From the NCBI RefSeq assembly GCF_028561565.1, contig NZ_JAQQTE010000019.1:206586-270585 (forward strand): 64,000 bases of DNA. Direction: 5' to 3'. The DNA comes from Gilvibacter sediminis. GTDB taxonomy: Bacteria; Bacteroidota; Bacteroidia; Flavobacteriales; Flavobacteriaceae. Both the position numbers and the translations under genes were made by a program. Position 1 is the stretch's first letter. Each line of letters opens with the position of its first letter. Below, in pieces: positions 34,500-42,936 of the stretch. Under the pieces are notes generated by a model. That model did not search any database. It worked only from the letters and a program-made list of their open reading frames with translations, and was not told the origin of the DNA.

Positions 34500-35329
34500 T
34501 AGCCTAAAAATTTAAAATTAAGTAGTTTCCGTGTGTGGTCATACAATTGCGGAAAGTTAGCTTGAAAGGTTCCCGGGGATTCCATAAAATACTCGGAAAG
34601 TACCGCCATGAACTCATATTCGTTGGTAAAGGCGTATTCTCTAAAGTATCGTGTTTGATCCAATCGATCTTTCACTTCCTGATGCGTAAGGCGCTTTAGT
34701 ATGTTCTGAAACTGCAACTGAAAACGCGCAGAATCGGTATCTCCTCCCCGTTTTGCCTCCAACTGCATGGCGTGCATAAATTCATGAATACCCAAGTTGA
34801 TATTGTCATGCCCATCTGCTAATCCGGCTTCAAAGTCCTTCCAAGACAAAACCAATGCACGACCTCCAGGATTGATCTCTCCTTTGTGGTAAGCCTCATT
34901 GATATTGCTGTAAAATTCCTCCGGATAGATCAGAATGAAATGAATCAAACTGTAGGTGTAATTTTTACGTCCAAAACTCAACATGCAGCCCACTGCTGCG
35001 ATCAAGACCTTCATTCTGTCGGTCAATTCAAGGTCTTCCCTAGGAATGAACTCTTTGTCTTTTATAAAAGTGACTACACGATGCTGGAACTGCCTGCGGT
35101 GTTTCCTATTGAGTTTACGATAGAAAGGAAACTCAGTTTCTAAGATCCGCAATTGTTCCCGCGGCAACTTTCTATAGGAAAAATACTGTCTGACCAAAGG
35201 CCTACCGAAGTGCTCGGCATAGAAATTCTCAAAGACGCGAAAGAGAAAAAACAAGATCCCCAACACCACTATACCATAGGCATAGGGCGCCAGCCAAGCT
35301 ATATTTTCATCAGGTTGTTGCAGTAGCAT
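34496..35329 (-). CDS. MtfA-like zinc-dependent peptidase (M90 family)
   Basis: A 277-residue protein with an N-terminal membrane helix (about residues 14-35) and a metallopeptidase motif HEFMHAMQLE preceded by GHDNINLGI; a conserved region FTNEYEFMAVLSEYFMESPG holds the likely downstream Glu ligands. This matches the MtfA/M90 peptidase group, named after the E. coli protein that binds the glucose repressor Mlc. Here a membrane anchor is present, so it probably acts at the inner membrane. Substrate unknown. Confidence 0.85.
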   Translation of the reverse strand: MLLQQPDENIAWLAPYAYGIVVLGILFFLFRVFENFYAEHFGRPLVRQYFSYRKLPREQLRILETEFPFYRKLNRKHRRQFQHRVVTFIKDKEFIPREDLELTDRMKVLIAAVGCMLSFGRKNYTYSLIHFILIYPEEFYSNINEAYHKGEINPGGRALVLSWKDFEAGLADGHDNINLGIHEFMHAMQLEAKRGGDTDSARFQLQFQNILKRLTHQEVKDRLDQTRYFREYAFTNEYEFMAVLSEYFMESPGTFQANFPQLYDHTRKLLNFKFLGY

Positions 35330-35377
35330 GGGGGATTATTTGGGAGGTGTAAGATATGTAAATTCCTTTTAATCAAT

Positions 35378-35412
35378 AAAAAAGCAGGCCCTAACAAAGA
35401 ACCCGCTTTTTA
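35378..35412 (-). terminator. Probable terminator after the Bax inhibitor-like gene
   Basis: Imperfect stem AAAAAGC-GG/CC-GCTTTTT on the minus strand with a T-rich end, downstream of the gene ending at 35438. Confidence 0.6.
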
Positions 35413-35437
35413 TAAATACGTTTAATTAGGCTTTCGA

Positions 35438-36160
35438 CTAGTCGCTGGAAAGGATACTCAAAACATACCAGAACAACAGCATCAAAGCACCAAACAGTCC
35501 TAAAGAAGCCGCTACATACTGCTCTTGCTTATACTTGTGTACCATTTGAGAGGTCTGATACAAAATAGAGCCTGCCGCCAAAACGATCATCCCCACACTA
35601 AACCAGAGACCCAGATCAAAACCAAAGAGCGTACCGGCAATGATAAGCCCAATGGCAATAAAGAACCCAATGGTCAATCCCGTCTTTAAAAAGGAGAAAT
35701 CCTTCTTGGTAAGCAGTACAGCAGCTGTAAGCCCAGAGAACAAGGACAAGGTAATGATAGCCGCCTGATTGAGCAGTTCACCGGCACCATCGCCAGCAAC
35801 ATAGAGCGCTATTCCAATTAGAGGAATAAATACGAAGGCCTCTGCCACTACATAAAGCACCAAGGCCGCATACTGGGTATTTCTGTCCGTAGTACCCATC
35901 GCCATAGACTCAGCTTTAGAAGTCGCAAACATAAAGCCTCCTAAAAGAAGTAGCCAAGTCCATCCTTCTGCTAGGGAAAAAGCAAAGTTCACTACAGCAG
36001 GGATCTGAAAAAAGATGGCTTCTACTGCAATGAAAAGCAACACAGCTCCCGCAACATGCCCATAGGTCTTTCTGTAAAAAGCAACCCGCTCTTCTTGAGC
36101 GAGGTCTGCCACCATAGGCTCTTGCACCTGCGGCTCATTAAATTGTTGAATTTCTTCCAT
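35438..36160 (-). CDS. Bax inhibitor-1/YccA family membrane protein
   Basis: A 240-residue protein with a charged cytoplasmic N-terminus (about 50 residues) and seven hydrophobic segments. The pattern, including RKTYGHVAGAVLLFIAVEA in helix 1 and the SILYQTSQMVHKY segment containing the acidic/charged loop near the last helices, fits the BI-1/YccA family, which includes E. coli YccA, an FtsH modulator, and calcium-leak channels. The exact role is unknown. Sixteen bases separate it from the upstream gene at 36176, so the two may form an operon. Confidence 0.9.
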   Translation of the reverse strand: MEEIQQFNEPQVQEPMVADLAQEERVAFYRKTYGHVAGAVLLFIAVEAIFFQIPAVVNFAFSLAEGWTWLLLLGGFMFATSKAESMAMGTTDRNTQYAALVLYVVAEAFVFIPLIGIALYVAGDGAGELLNQAAIITLSLFSGLTAAVLLTKKDFSFLKTGLTIGFFIAIGLIIAGTLFGFDLGLWFSVGMIVLAAGSILYQTSQMVHKYKQEQYVAASLGLFGALMLLFWYVLSILSSD

Positions 36161-36175
36161 ATTGTTTTGTGTTAG

Positions 36176-36709
36176 TTATCTTTTAGATGATTCACCAACA
36201 AACTGTTGGCTTTTATTTTTAAACAACACATTAAAGGTCGTAAGACTCCCGTAGCAACGGGTAATGTATTGTTGAATGTCGATCTTTTCTTCTTCATCCA
36301 AGCTCTTGTTGGAATTGATCTTTTGCTCCAAAACACGCAAGCGGTCTCGCAACATCACGATCTTATTGAAGAAGGTTTTCACAGGGATCTCTTTTGCTGA
36401 AAGATTAGGATCCGCCGGCTGCAAGGTCATGGTACCTCCATTCCACTTGTCGCCCAAAGGAACGATCTCAGTGATATCACTCCACTTTTGCAAGATCTCT
36501 CGCAGGCTTTTCTCGATCTCGTAGAAACTTACCGTGTCCACTTCATCGTCTACTGCTTCAATCACCTCAAATTCGTCATTGACGCCAATGGTTTCCAAGC
36601 CGCCATCAATAAAAGTGACCCAATACATTTTAGCTGTCACATTAGTCACCACTCCTTTTCCGTGATCGGAGTGTTCAATTCTAGAGCCTATCCCTAAGAT
36701 TCTGTTCAT
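36176..36709 (-). CDS. Conserved hypothetical protein with N-terminal SH3-like region
   Basis: A 177-residue soluble protein. The first 50 residues (IGSRIEHSDHGKGVVTNVTAKMYWVTFIDGGLETIGV) look like a small beta-barrel of the kind found in nucleic-acid-binding or Tudor/SH3-like domains; residues 60-170 are helical, with a predicted coiled coil around MLRDRLRVLEQKINSNKSLDEEEK. Similar proteins seem common in Bacteroidota, but I know no function. Stop codon lies 16 bases before the start of the Bax-inhibitor-like gene. Confidence 0.7.
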   Translation of the reverse strand: MNRILGIGSRIEHSDHGKGVVTNVTAKMYWVTFIDGGLETIGVNDEFEVIEAVDDEVDTVSFYEIEKSLREILQKWSDITEIVPLGDKWNGGTMTLQPADPNLSAKEIPVKTFFNKIVMLRDRLRVLEQKINSNKSLDEEEKIDIQQYITRCYGSLTTFNVLFKNKSQQFVGESSKR

Positions 36710-36852
36710 GCATTATTGTTTTCTTCTAAATTAATCACTTTCCTGTTACTTGCCAACCCTAATTTCAAATTCGCAAGATGCACTGCAACTGACCGTTGTC
36801 ATAGATTACCACCTAACCACCACCTAATTTTACCCAATAAAACCCCAAGGTT

Positions 36853-37167
36853 ATGAAAACAGTCTTCAAAGTTCAGAATTTGCGATGCCACGGCTGCGCC
36901 AAAACCATCAGTAATCGCTTAGAACGCATTCATGGGGTTCTGGGTGTACAAGTAATTCCCGAGGCCGATGAGATCAGCCTTACCCACAATAACAATTCCA
37001 CGCTCAATGCTGCTATTTACAAGTTGAGCAAAATGGGCTATCCCTTAGAGACTGCAACCAACTCTTTTGGTAAGAAAGCAAACGCACTGGTGAGCTGCGC
37101 CAAAGGCCGGTCTTCTGGACTTGTGGATATGCTGTATCATGTGCAGAATCAGAAGCAGAGGGTTTAG
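36853..37167 (+). CDS. Heavy-metal-associated (HMA) domain protein
   Basis: A 104-residue protein. The first 68 residues form a ferredoxin-like HMA fold with the metal-binding CxxC at Cys12 and Cys15 (NLRCHGCAKTISNRLERIHGV), as in copper chaperones. The last 35 residues are unlike the domain and may be disordered. It likely carries Cu(I) or another soft metal in the cytoplasm. No metal ATPase or oxidase is encoded nearby. The longer-than-usual C-terminus is the only oddity. Confidence 0.85.
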   Translation: MKTVFKVQNLRCHGCAKTISNRLERIHGVLGVQVIPEADEISLTHNNNSTLNAAIYKLSKMGYPLETATNSFGKKANALVSCAKGRSSGLVDMLYHVQNQKQRV

Positions 37168-37222
37168 GTTGGAGTTCATTTTGGAGGCGCCTACTGCTTC
37201 GCAGCACCGCGCTCTTCACTAT

Positions 37223-37268
37223 ATCTTTTTGGTAAACCAAAAAGGATGACGTTGCGATCGCTGGCGCG
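37223..37268 (+). repeat. AT-rich hairpin with GCGATCGCTGGCGC tail
   Basis: Stem TATCTTTTTGG/CCAAAAAGGAT around TAAA (37223-37247) followed by GACGTTGCGATCGCTGGCGCG. It resembles the hairpin-plus-CGCTAGCG elements of 16-17.6 kb in design (AT-rich stem, then a GC-rich palindromic tail) but its tail differs, so kinship is tentative. Confidence 0.5.
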
Positions 37269-37290
37269 GGGGGAGGATTCACAATTCAAC

Positions 37291-37692
37291 TCAATTTCTA
37301 ATAAATATGAAATTCTTCACTCCCAAGTCAATTGTCCTTAATGATAGCGACTCTTGATCAATACCGAGAACTTCATAGCAATAGGTTTGTCTGCCTTCAC
37401 GGTCGGTCAATCTGAGATATTCATATTGCCCATCGGCCTTAGGAAAGCTGTACCCGCATTGTAAAGATTCATTTGACAAATTGTATTCAAATTCATCAGT
37501 GGGTTCTCCTTCATAATGCCAGAAGCATCTTCCATCATAATCAAACTCAATGCGCCAATTAGAGTCAGTTTCGGAAACCCATTCCCCGATCAGTAAATTT
37601 TCAGTATCGGCATTGCTACAATTAATAAAAGCTCCAGACAAAAAGGTCGCAAGCAAAATCAAAAAAAGCCTTGTTAAAACTTGTCTATTCAT
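37291..37692 (-). CDS. Hypothetical lipoprotein, lipocalin-like
   Basis: A 133-residue protein with a lipoprotein signal (FLSGAFINC; the lipobox is slightly unusual) and a mature part starting LLIGEWVSETDSNWRIEFDYDGRC, the opening typical of small lipocalin-like beta-barrels of Bacteroidota. Internal Cys residues may pair. The ATG at 37692 is preferred over GTG two codons upstream. Function unknown. Confidence 0.65.
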   Translation of the reverse strand: MNRQVLTRLFLILLATFLSGAFINCSNADTENLLIGEWVSETDSNWRIEFDYDGRCFWHYEGEPTDEFEYNLSNESLQCGYSFPKADGQYEYLRLTDREGRQTYCYEVLGIDQESLSLRTIDLGVKNFIFIRN

Positions 37693-37781
37693 CAACACGA
37701 ATATCTCCTATTCTCCTAAGAATAAAAAGACAAAATGAGTTAAAGCAGAATTTCATTGAGTGAATTGAAGATTATTTGCTC

Positions 37782-37849
37782 CGCTCGTGATCCTTCAACA
37801 CTCCGCAAAAAATGAGGATTGCTTGCTTCGCAAGCATTCTTCAACGCTC
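37782..37849 (+). repeat. 68-bp direct repeat, copy 1
   Basis: Identical except for one base to 38014-38081. Contains the GCTTGC-TTC-GCAAGC hairpin. The enclosed 37850-38013 stretch has more small hairpins (AGTAC-TTT-GTACT; CCAGAC-TCC-GTCTGG; GCCTTT-GGC-AAAGG). No gene is visible in 37699-38184. Confidence 0.85.
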
Positions 37850-38013
37850 GCCTTTGCAAATGCAAAACTAGCCGTACTTTGTACTCCTTGTTTTGTCTTA
37901 TTCAGTCGCCTTACAAAAACAGGTTTTTGATGGCTCTCGCTAGCGCCAGACTCCGTCTGGTGCTTATAGCATTACTCGCTCTTCGGCCTCCGTAGCCTTT
38001 GGCAAAGGAGGCA

Positions 38014-38081
38014 CGCTCGTGATCCTTCAACACTCCGCAAAAAATGAGGATTGCTTGCTTCGCAAGCATCCTTCAACGCTC
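38014..38081 (+). repeat. 68-bp direct repeat, copy 2
   Basis: Second copy of the repeat at 37782-37849, 232 bases downstream in the same orientation, with one substitution. Confidence 0.85.
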
Positions 38082-38119
38082 CGCGTTGAGAATCAAAAAA
38101 ACACATTTATCGCTTCGTC

Positions 38120-38156
38120 CAAAAAAAGAAGCGAGCTCCTTTTTTGGAACTCGCTT
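38120..38156 (-). terminator. Terminator after tRNA-Arg
   Basis: Minus-strand stem AAGCGAG-TTCC/GGAG-CTCGCTT followed by CTTTTTTT, about 30 bases beyond the tRNA 3' end. Confidence 0.75.
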
Positions 38157-38184
38157 AAATATGAACCTTTTTTTGATTCATTCG

Positions 38185-38258
38185 TGACCGCGGAAGGATT
38201 CGAACCCTCAACCCTCAGAGCCGAAATCTGATATTCTATCCAGTTGAACTACGCGGCC
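38185..38258 (-). tRNA. tRNA-Arg (anticodon UCG)
   Basis: A 74-base tRNA. Acceptor stem GGCCGCG/CGCGGTC with one G-U pair, D arm GTTC/GAAT, anticodon stem TCAGA/TCTGA with loop TTTCGGC giving anticodon UCG, five-base variable loop, T arm GAGGG/CCTTC with TTCGAAT, discriminator A. CCA is not encoded. UCG reads CGA codons and possibly CGG. It sits between the yqeY gene and a terminator and may be transcribed together with yqeY. Confidence 0.95.
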
Positions 38259-38269
38259 ATTATTTTTAT

Positions 38270-38322
38270 TCGGACGAGTAGGTCAACTGAAATCGCCCAA
38301 AGGGCAGTTGAACTACGCGGCC
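38270..38322 (-). repeat. Duplicated 5' end of tRNA-Arg within a hairpin
   Basis: On the minus strand the 18 bases 38322-38305 (GGCCGCGTAGTTCAACTG) repeat exactly the first 18 bases of the tRNA that starts 64 bases downstream. They are followed by CCCTTTGGGCGATTT and CAGTTGACCTAC, which can pair back on GTAGTTCAACTG. So this is a tRNA-end fragment captured in, or forming half of, a hairpin. No full second tRNA is present. Confidence 0.75.
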
Positions 38323-38332
38323 TAAAATATCG

Positions 38333-38782
38333 TTATGCCAATTTAGCTTTTACGAGCTTGGCAATGGTACTACCATCGGCTTTACCAGCGAGTTTGCCGT
38401 TAGCCATGCCCATCACTTTCCCCATGTCCTTCATGCTTGAAGCACCGGTTTGGGCAATGATCTCTTCCACTACTTTGGCGATCTCATCTTCAGACATTTG
38501 CTCAGGAAGGAATTGGGCAATAATTTCTGCCTGCGCCAGTTCTGGGGCAGCTAGATCGTCTCTTCCTTGCTCGGAGAAGATCGCAGCGCTATCCTTGCGT
38601 TGTTTTACAAGCTTCTGAAGCAATTTAAGCTCTTCTGCTTCACTCAATTCTTGCTTAGCTCCAGACTCGGTCTGAGCCAATAAAATGGCAGATTTTACAG
38701 CGCGAAGCGATTCCAAAGCTTGGCTGTCTTTGGCTTTCATTGCAGTCTTCATGGCCTCCATGACCTTGGTAGATAAACTCAT
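38333..38782 (-). CDS. yqeY: GatB/YqeY domain-containing protein
   Basis: A 149-residue helical protein. Its C-terminal half (EEIIAQTGASSMKDMGKVMGMANGKLAGKADGSTIAKLVKAKL) is the GatB/YqeY tail domain also found in the amidotransferase subunit GatB, where it contacts tRNA. Stand-alone YqeY proteins are widespread and of uncertain function. It follows the dcw cluster but is separated from ftsZ by a terminator, and a tRNA gene lies just downstream. Confidence 0.93.
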   Translation of the reverse strand: MSLSTKVMEAMKTAMKAKDSQALESLRAVKSAILLAQTESGAKQELSEAEELKLLQKLVKQRKDSAAIFSEQGRDDLAAPELAQAEIIAQFLPEQMSEDEIAKVVEEIIAQTGASSMKDMGKVMGMANGKLAGKADGSTIAKLVKAKLA

Positions 38783-38808
38783 TGTTTACAGGCTTTAAAA
38801 TAGAGTGC

Positions 38809-38850
38809 GAAGATAAAAAATAAACCCGAAAACGGCGAACCGCTTTCGGG
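38809..38850 (-). terminator. Terminator at the end of the dcw cluster
   Basis: Minus-strand stem CCCGAAAGCGG/CCGTTTTCGGG with loop TTCG, then TTTATTTTTTATC, 34 bases after the ftsZ stop. Confidence 0.85.
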
Positions 38851-38883
38851 CTTACGGGAAATGTAACACTAAACAAAAAAATC

Positions 38884-40863
38884 TTAATCGACGTTGTCGT
38901 GCAAGAAGGAATTGTTGTTTCTCAAAGACACATCGTCATCATCTAAATTGACGGTGGTACGCGAGATATCAGACTCTGAGGTATCCGCGTCTTCCAACTC
39001 TATTCCCATGCGCTTGTACGCCGGTTGCTTTTCAATATCATCGATCTTAGAAGCGCTGTTTCTAAACTTGTAATTGAACTCCTTAAGCTTGCGCTTGCGC
39101 TCCTCAGTTCTGTCTTTTAAAATCTTAGAGATCGGGCTGTTCATTGGATCGCCTTCTTCCTCCTCCTCGGTTTGGGTTTGAGGTGCAGTTTCAACGATCT
39201 TCGTTTCCATCACCAATTCTTCATCCAAAACTTCTGGTTCTGCCTTAGCCGCTGTTAAAGCCGTCTCCATTTCTTGGTAATCATCCAAGCTGTAACGCTT
39301 CACCCCTTCTTGAGTAAACTCAGTCACAGGAACTACTTCAATAGCCTCATTGACTTCAATTTCTTCAATCGGCTTTTTCAGCACAGGCTCTTCAGATACT
39401 TCTGCAGCAGGAGCTACCTCTTCTTTCTCTGGAGTTTCAGATAGTGGCAGATCAAACATCAACATTTGTTCTTGCTCTTGTTCTTCTGCGGTATCTTCTT
39501 CAACTTCTGGCTTAACCACTTCAGTCTCGGCTTCTACGATCTCAAAATCATGAACTTCCATGGCGTTGATCACCACTTGCTCAAACTCAGCAATATGATG
39601 GATATCCACCTCCTCATAAACCACTGGGATCTCCTTGAGCAAGGCGGTAGTTTCAATATACCCCTCAAAAGGCAATTCTGGAGTTTCCTCTTCTTCAAAC
39701 AAGGTGTGTTTGATGATCGGCTCCGGAGCTGGTTCTTTCACAACCTCAGGCTCTGTAATTAGTGGACCACTCACTGTAGTATCCGTACGATCTTCCAATA
39801 CTTGCTGTGCAACTTGATCTTCTTCTAAGGTATGTACGATACGCTTGGTCTCTGTATTGACGATCTCATTCTGCTGTTCCGCATTAAAGCCTGTAGCAAT
39901 AACGGTGATCGCAATAGCTCCGTCCAAACTTTGATCTTCGCCCACACCCATAATGATGTTGGCAGAATGTCCTGCCTCGGTTTGGATGTAGTCACTGATC
40001 TCACCAATCTCATCAATAGTGATCTCTTCCTGACCGGATACGATCAGCAATAACACATTCTTAGCGCCAGTGATCTTATTATCATTAAGCAATGGAGAAT
40101 CCAATGCTTTGGTGATTGCTTCATGCGCACGATTCGCGCCTGCAGCTTGAGAACTTCCCATGATAGCAGTTCCGCTATCGGCCAAAACAGTCTTCGCGTC
40201 GCGCAAGTCAATGTTTTGCGTATAGTGGTGGGTGATTACTTCGGCAATACCACGAGCAGCTGTGGCTAATACCTCATCGGCCTTAGAGAATCCGGCTTTA
40301 AACCCAAGGTTCCCATAAACCTCGCGCAATTTATTGTTGTTGATCACGATCAAAGAATCCACATTTCTACGCAGATTCTCCACCCCGATTTGGGCTTGAT
40401 CGTTTCTCATTTTTCCTTCAAACTGGAACGGGATAGTCACAATACCTACGGTGAGGATATCCATCTCCTTGGCCATTTTGGCAATGATCGGAGCCGCACC
40501 AGTTCCAGTACCACCGCCCATTCCGGCAGTGATAAATACCATTTTAGTGTGGGTTGAAAGCATGGCCTGAATGTCTTGCATACTTTCCATGGCGCTTTGC
40601 TCCCCGATGATGGGGTTTGCTCCAGCACCAAGTCCTTCTGTCAAGGTCACACCGAGTTGGATCTTAATAGGCACAGCGCTGTTCTCCAGCGCCTGACTGT
40701 CCGTATTACAGATCACAAAGTCAACTCCTTTGATCCCTTGTTGGAACATGTGATTGATGGCGTTACTTCCACCACCGCCAACACCGATCACCTTGATGAC
40801 GTTCGATTGATTCTTGGGTAAATCAAACGCGATGTTGTCGAATTCATTATTACTACTGCTCAT
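38884..40863 (-). CDS. ftsZ: Cell division protein FtsZ
   Basis: A 659-residue tubulin-like GTPase that forms the division ring. The N-terminal GTPase domain (about residues 15-330) has VIGVGGGGSNAINHM and the signature GGGTGTGAAP. Instead of a short linker there is a very acidic, Glu/Val-rich stretch of roughly 300 residues, then a C-terminal segment (KRMGIELEDADTS ... SRTTVNLDDDDVSLR) that probably binds partners. The long linker is usual in Flavobacteriia. Last gene of the cluster, 24 bases after ftsA. Confidence 0.98.
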   Translation of the reverse strand: MSSSNNEFDNIAFDLPKNQSNVIKVIGVGGGGSNAINHMFQQGIKGVDFVICNTDSQALENSAVPIKIQLGVTLTEGLGAGANPIIGEQSAMESMQDIQAMLSTHTKMVFITAGMGGGTGTGAAPIIAKMAKEMDILTVGIVTIPFQFEGKMRNDQAQIGVENLRRNVDSLIVINNNKLREVYGNLGFKAGFSKADEVLATAARGIAEVITHHYTQNIDLRDAKTVLADSGTAIMGSSQAAGANRAHEAITKALDSPLLNDNKITGAKNVLLLIVSGQEEITIDEIGEISDYIQTEAGHSANIIMGVGEDQSLDGAIAITVIATGFNAEQQNEIVNTETKRIVHTLEEDQVAQQVLEDRTDTTVSGPLITEPEVVKEPAPEPIIKHTLFEEEETPELPFEGYIETTALLKEIPVVYEEVDIHHIAEFEQVVINAMEVHDFEIVEAETEVVKPEVEEDTAEEQEQEQMLMFDLPLSETPEKEEVAPAAEVSEEPVLKKPIEEIEVNEAIEVVPVTEFTQEGVKRYSLDDYQEMETALTAAKAEPEVLDEELVMETKIVETAPQTQTEEEEEGDPMNSPISKILKDRTEERKRKLKEFNYKFRNSASKIDDIEKQPAYKRMGIELEDADTSESDISRTTVNLDDDDVSLRNNNSFLHDNVD

Positions 40864-40887
40864 AGTTAGTTTTTTGTGAGATTACTG

Positions 40888-42213
40888 CTATTCAGCGTTG
40901 TCTAAAAAGTCTTTGAACTTCTCTGCCCATTTATCAAAGAAGCGCTTGCGTTCTTTGGGCATTTGATCGTTCTGGGTTTCTTCTATATGTTCTGGGGCTT
41001 CTTCTGTTTCTTTTGATGCAACTTCAACAGGAGCCTGCCCTTCATTTCTACTTTGTGTTTCTAGGCTGTTGAGTACCAATCCAACGGCGGTGGCGTATAA
41101 CGGACTTGTGGTCTCACTATCGCTATCTCCAGCCAAATGTTCGTTTGGATAGCCAATACGCGTATCCATGCCGGTGATGTACTCTACCAATTGCTTGAGG
41201 TGCTTGAGCTGCGACCCTCCTCCGGTAAGTACAATTCCTGCAATCAATTTTTTCTTTTGCTCTTCGTGGCCATAATTCTTGATCTCCAAATACACCTGCT
41301 CAATGATCTCCACCACTCGCGCGTGGATGATCTTTGAAAGGTTCTTCAAAGTGATCTCTTTAGGCTCTCGGCCTCGTAGACCAGGAATGGAAACGATCTC
41401 GTTGTCCTTGTTCTCACCGGGCCAAGCCGATCCAAAACGGATCTTCAGCAATTCTGCTTGTTTTTCAATGATGGAACAACCTTCTTTGATATCTTCGGTG
41501 ATCACATTACCTCCAAAAGGAATTACTGCCGTATGACGAATGATTCCATCTTTGAAAATGGCGAGGTCTGTTGTACCCCCACCTATGTCAATCAAGGCGA
41601 CTCCAGCTTCTTTCTCCTCCATGCTTAAAACAGCGTTGGCAGAAGCTAAAGGCTCTAGGGTGATTCCACCTAAAGCAAGTCCTGCGCTTTTTACGCAACG
41701 CCCAATATTTCTTATGGAAGAAACCTGTCCCACAACCACGTGGAAGTTGGCCTCCAAACGTCCGCCATACATTCCAATAGGCTCTTTGATCTCTGCCTGC
41801 CCGTCAACCTTGAAGTCTTGCGGCAATACATGAATGATCTCTTCTCCAGGAAGCATGACCAATTTGTGCACTTGATTGCAAAGCGTGTCAATATCGTCCT
41901 CTCCAATCACCTCGTCACTGTTGGGACGCGTGATGTAATCGCTGTGTTGTAAGCTGCGGATGTGTTGCCCGGCTATTCCCACAACCACGTCAGCGATCTT
42001 CATCCCTGACGAGCTTTCCGCTTCTTGAACGGCTTGCTGAATGGATTGGATGGTCTGGGTGATATTATTCACAACCCCACGATGCACTCCAAGGCTCTTG
42101 GACTTCCCAATTCCGAGAATCTCCATTTTGCCGTACTCATTGGTTCGCCCGATCATGGCCACGATCTTCGTGGTTCCAATGTCTAGTCCTACTGCAATAG
42201 TTTGCTGTTCCAT
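40888..42213 (-). CDS. ftsA: Cell division protein FtsA
   Basis: A 441-residue actin-like protein that ties FtsZ to the membrane. Visible: phosphate-binding IAVGLDIGTTKIVAMIG, the second site ALIDIGGGTTDLAIF, adenosine motif IVLTGGGSQLKHL, and a C-terminal amphipathic helix (ERKRFFDKWAEKFKDFLDNAE) for membrane contact. A Glu-rich stretch (about 395-420) precedes that helix. Lies three bases after ftsQ in the operon. Confidence 0.97.
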   Translation of the reverse strand: MEQQTIAVGLDIGTTKIVAMIGRTNEYGKMEILGIGKSKSLGVHRGVVNNITQTIQSIQQAVQEAESSSGMKIADVVVGIAGQHIRSLQHSDYITRPNSDEVIGEDDIDTLCNQVHKLVMLPGEEIIHVLPQDFKVDGQAEIKEPIGMYGGRLEANFHVVVGQVSSIRNIGRCVKSAGLALGGITLEPLASANAVLSMEEKEAGVALIDIGGGTTDLAIFKDGIIRHTAVIPFGGNVITEDIKEGCSIIEKQAELLKIRFGSAWPGENKDNEIVSIPGLRGREPKEITLKNLSKIIHARVVEIIEQVYLEIKNYGHEEQKKKLIAGIVLTGGGSQLKHLKQLVEYITGMDTRIGYPNEHLAGDSDSETTSPLYATAVGLVLNSLETQSRNEGQAPVEVASKETEEAPEHIEETQNDQMPKERKRFFDKWAEKFKDFLDNAE

Positions 42214-42216
42214 AAA

Positions 42217-42936
42217 CTACTTTTTTGTGGCTACCACCTGGTGATCCATCATCAGGTTGACCAGTTGGTAATTACCCAAGGTTCCATCTTTGACTGTTTT
42301 CTGATAGAACGCTTTAAAATTTTGAAACTTCCGTTTGATATTTACCGGCTCTCCCAGTAAAATCTTAAAATCATAGGTTCGCACACGCATGATCAGGGTC
42401 GAATCTCGTTGCTGCTCTACAGCTACGATATGCTGCACCATGAACGGATCTGCTAAAATCTCATTCAACACATGAGTTACAGGTGCTAGATTGTCCTCGG
42501 AAACACCGCTCACCAAAGGCACTCGTAAGGAATGAACTCGGGATAGGGGCATTTTGGTACCTTCATCGTCGATGTAATAAGACGGATTGGACGCCACTCG
42601 GGCGATAGGCCTTCTTTGTGTTACGCGTGCTCCAAGTACACCATCCAAAGAGAGAAAAACATCAGCATTTCGGATCATAGGATGGCTGTTTAAACGACCT
42701 TCTAATGCATTCAAATCTATTATATCTTTATCTACAGCGGCGAGGCTGTCTGCTTTTTGTATTAACAATTTATTAACCATAGCCTCAGTGATCAAAGCTG
42801 TACTTCGGTCTTGAAAAGTAACGTCTACAGCACTGAGGTTTCTCGCAGAATTCCGCTTGTTAGAAAACGCGTAAACCACTGCTATCAAAAGGATAACAAA
42901 GATCATTCGCCCTATGTTCCACAGCTTAGTTCTCAT
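42217..42936 (-). CDS. ftsQ: Cell division protein FtsQ
   Basis: A 239-residue bitopic membrane protein: short cytoplasmic start, one membrane helix (about residues 9-25) and a periplasmic part with a POTRA-like region (about 35-110, LNALEGRLNSHPMIRNADVFLSLDGVLGARVTQRRPIARV). It links early and late division proteins. Sequence is divergent, as usual for FtsQ, and position between murC and ftsA makes the call secure. Overlaps murC by 11 bases. Confidence 0.9.
   Translation of the reverse strand: MRTKLWNIGRMIFVILLIAVVYAFSNKRNSARNLSAVDVTFQDRSTALITEAMVNKLLIQKADSLAAVDKDIIDLNALEGRLNSHPMIRNADVFLSLDGVLGARVTQRRPIARVASNPSYYIDDEGTKMPLSRVHSLRVPLVSGVSEDNLAPVTHVLNEILADPFMVQHIVAVEQQRDSTLIMRVRTYDFKILLGEPVNIKRKFQNFKAFYQKTVKDGTLGNYQLVNLMMDHQVVATKK

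Noticed and set aside
38270-38322. Second tRNA gene
   Set aside because: Only the first 18 bases of tRNA-Arg are repeated; no anticodon or T arm follows.
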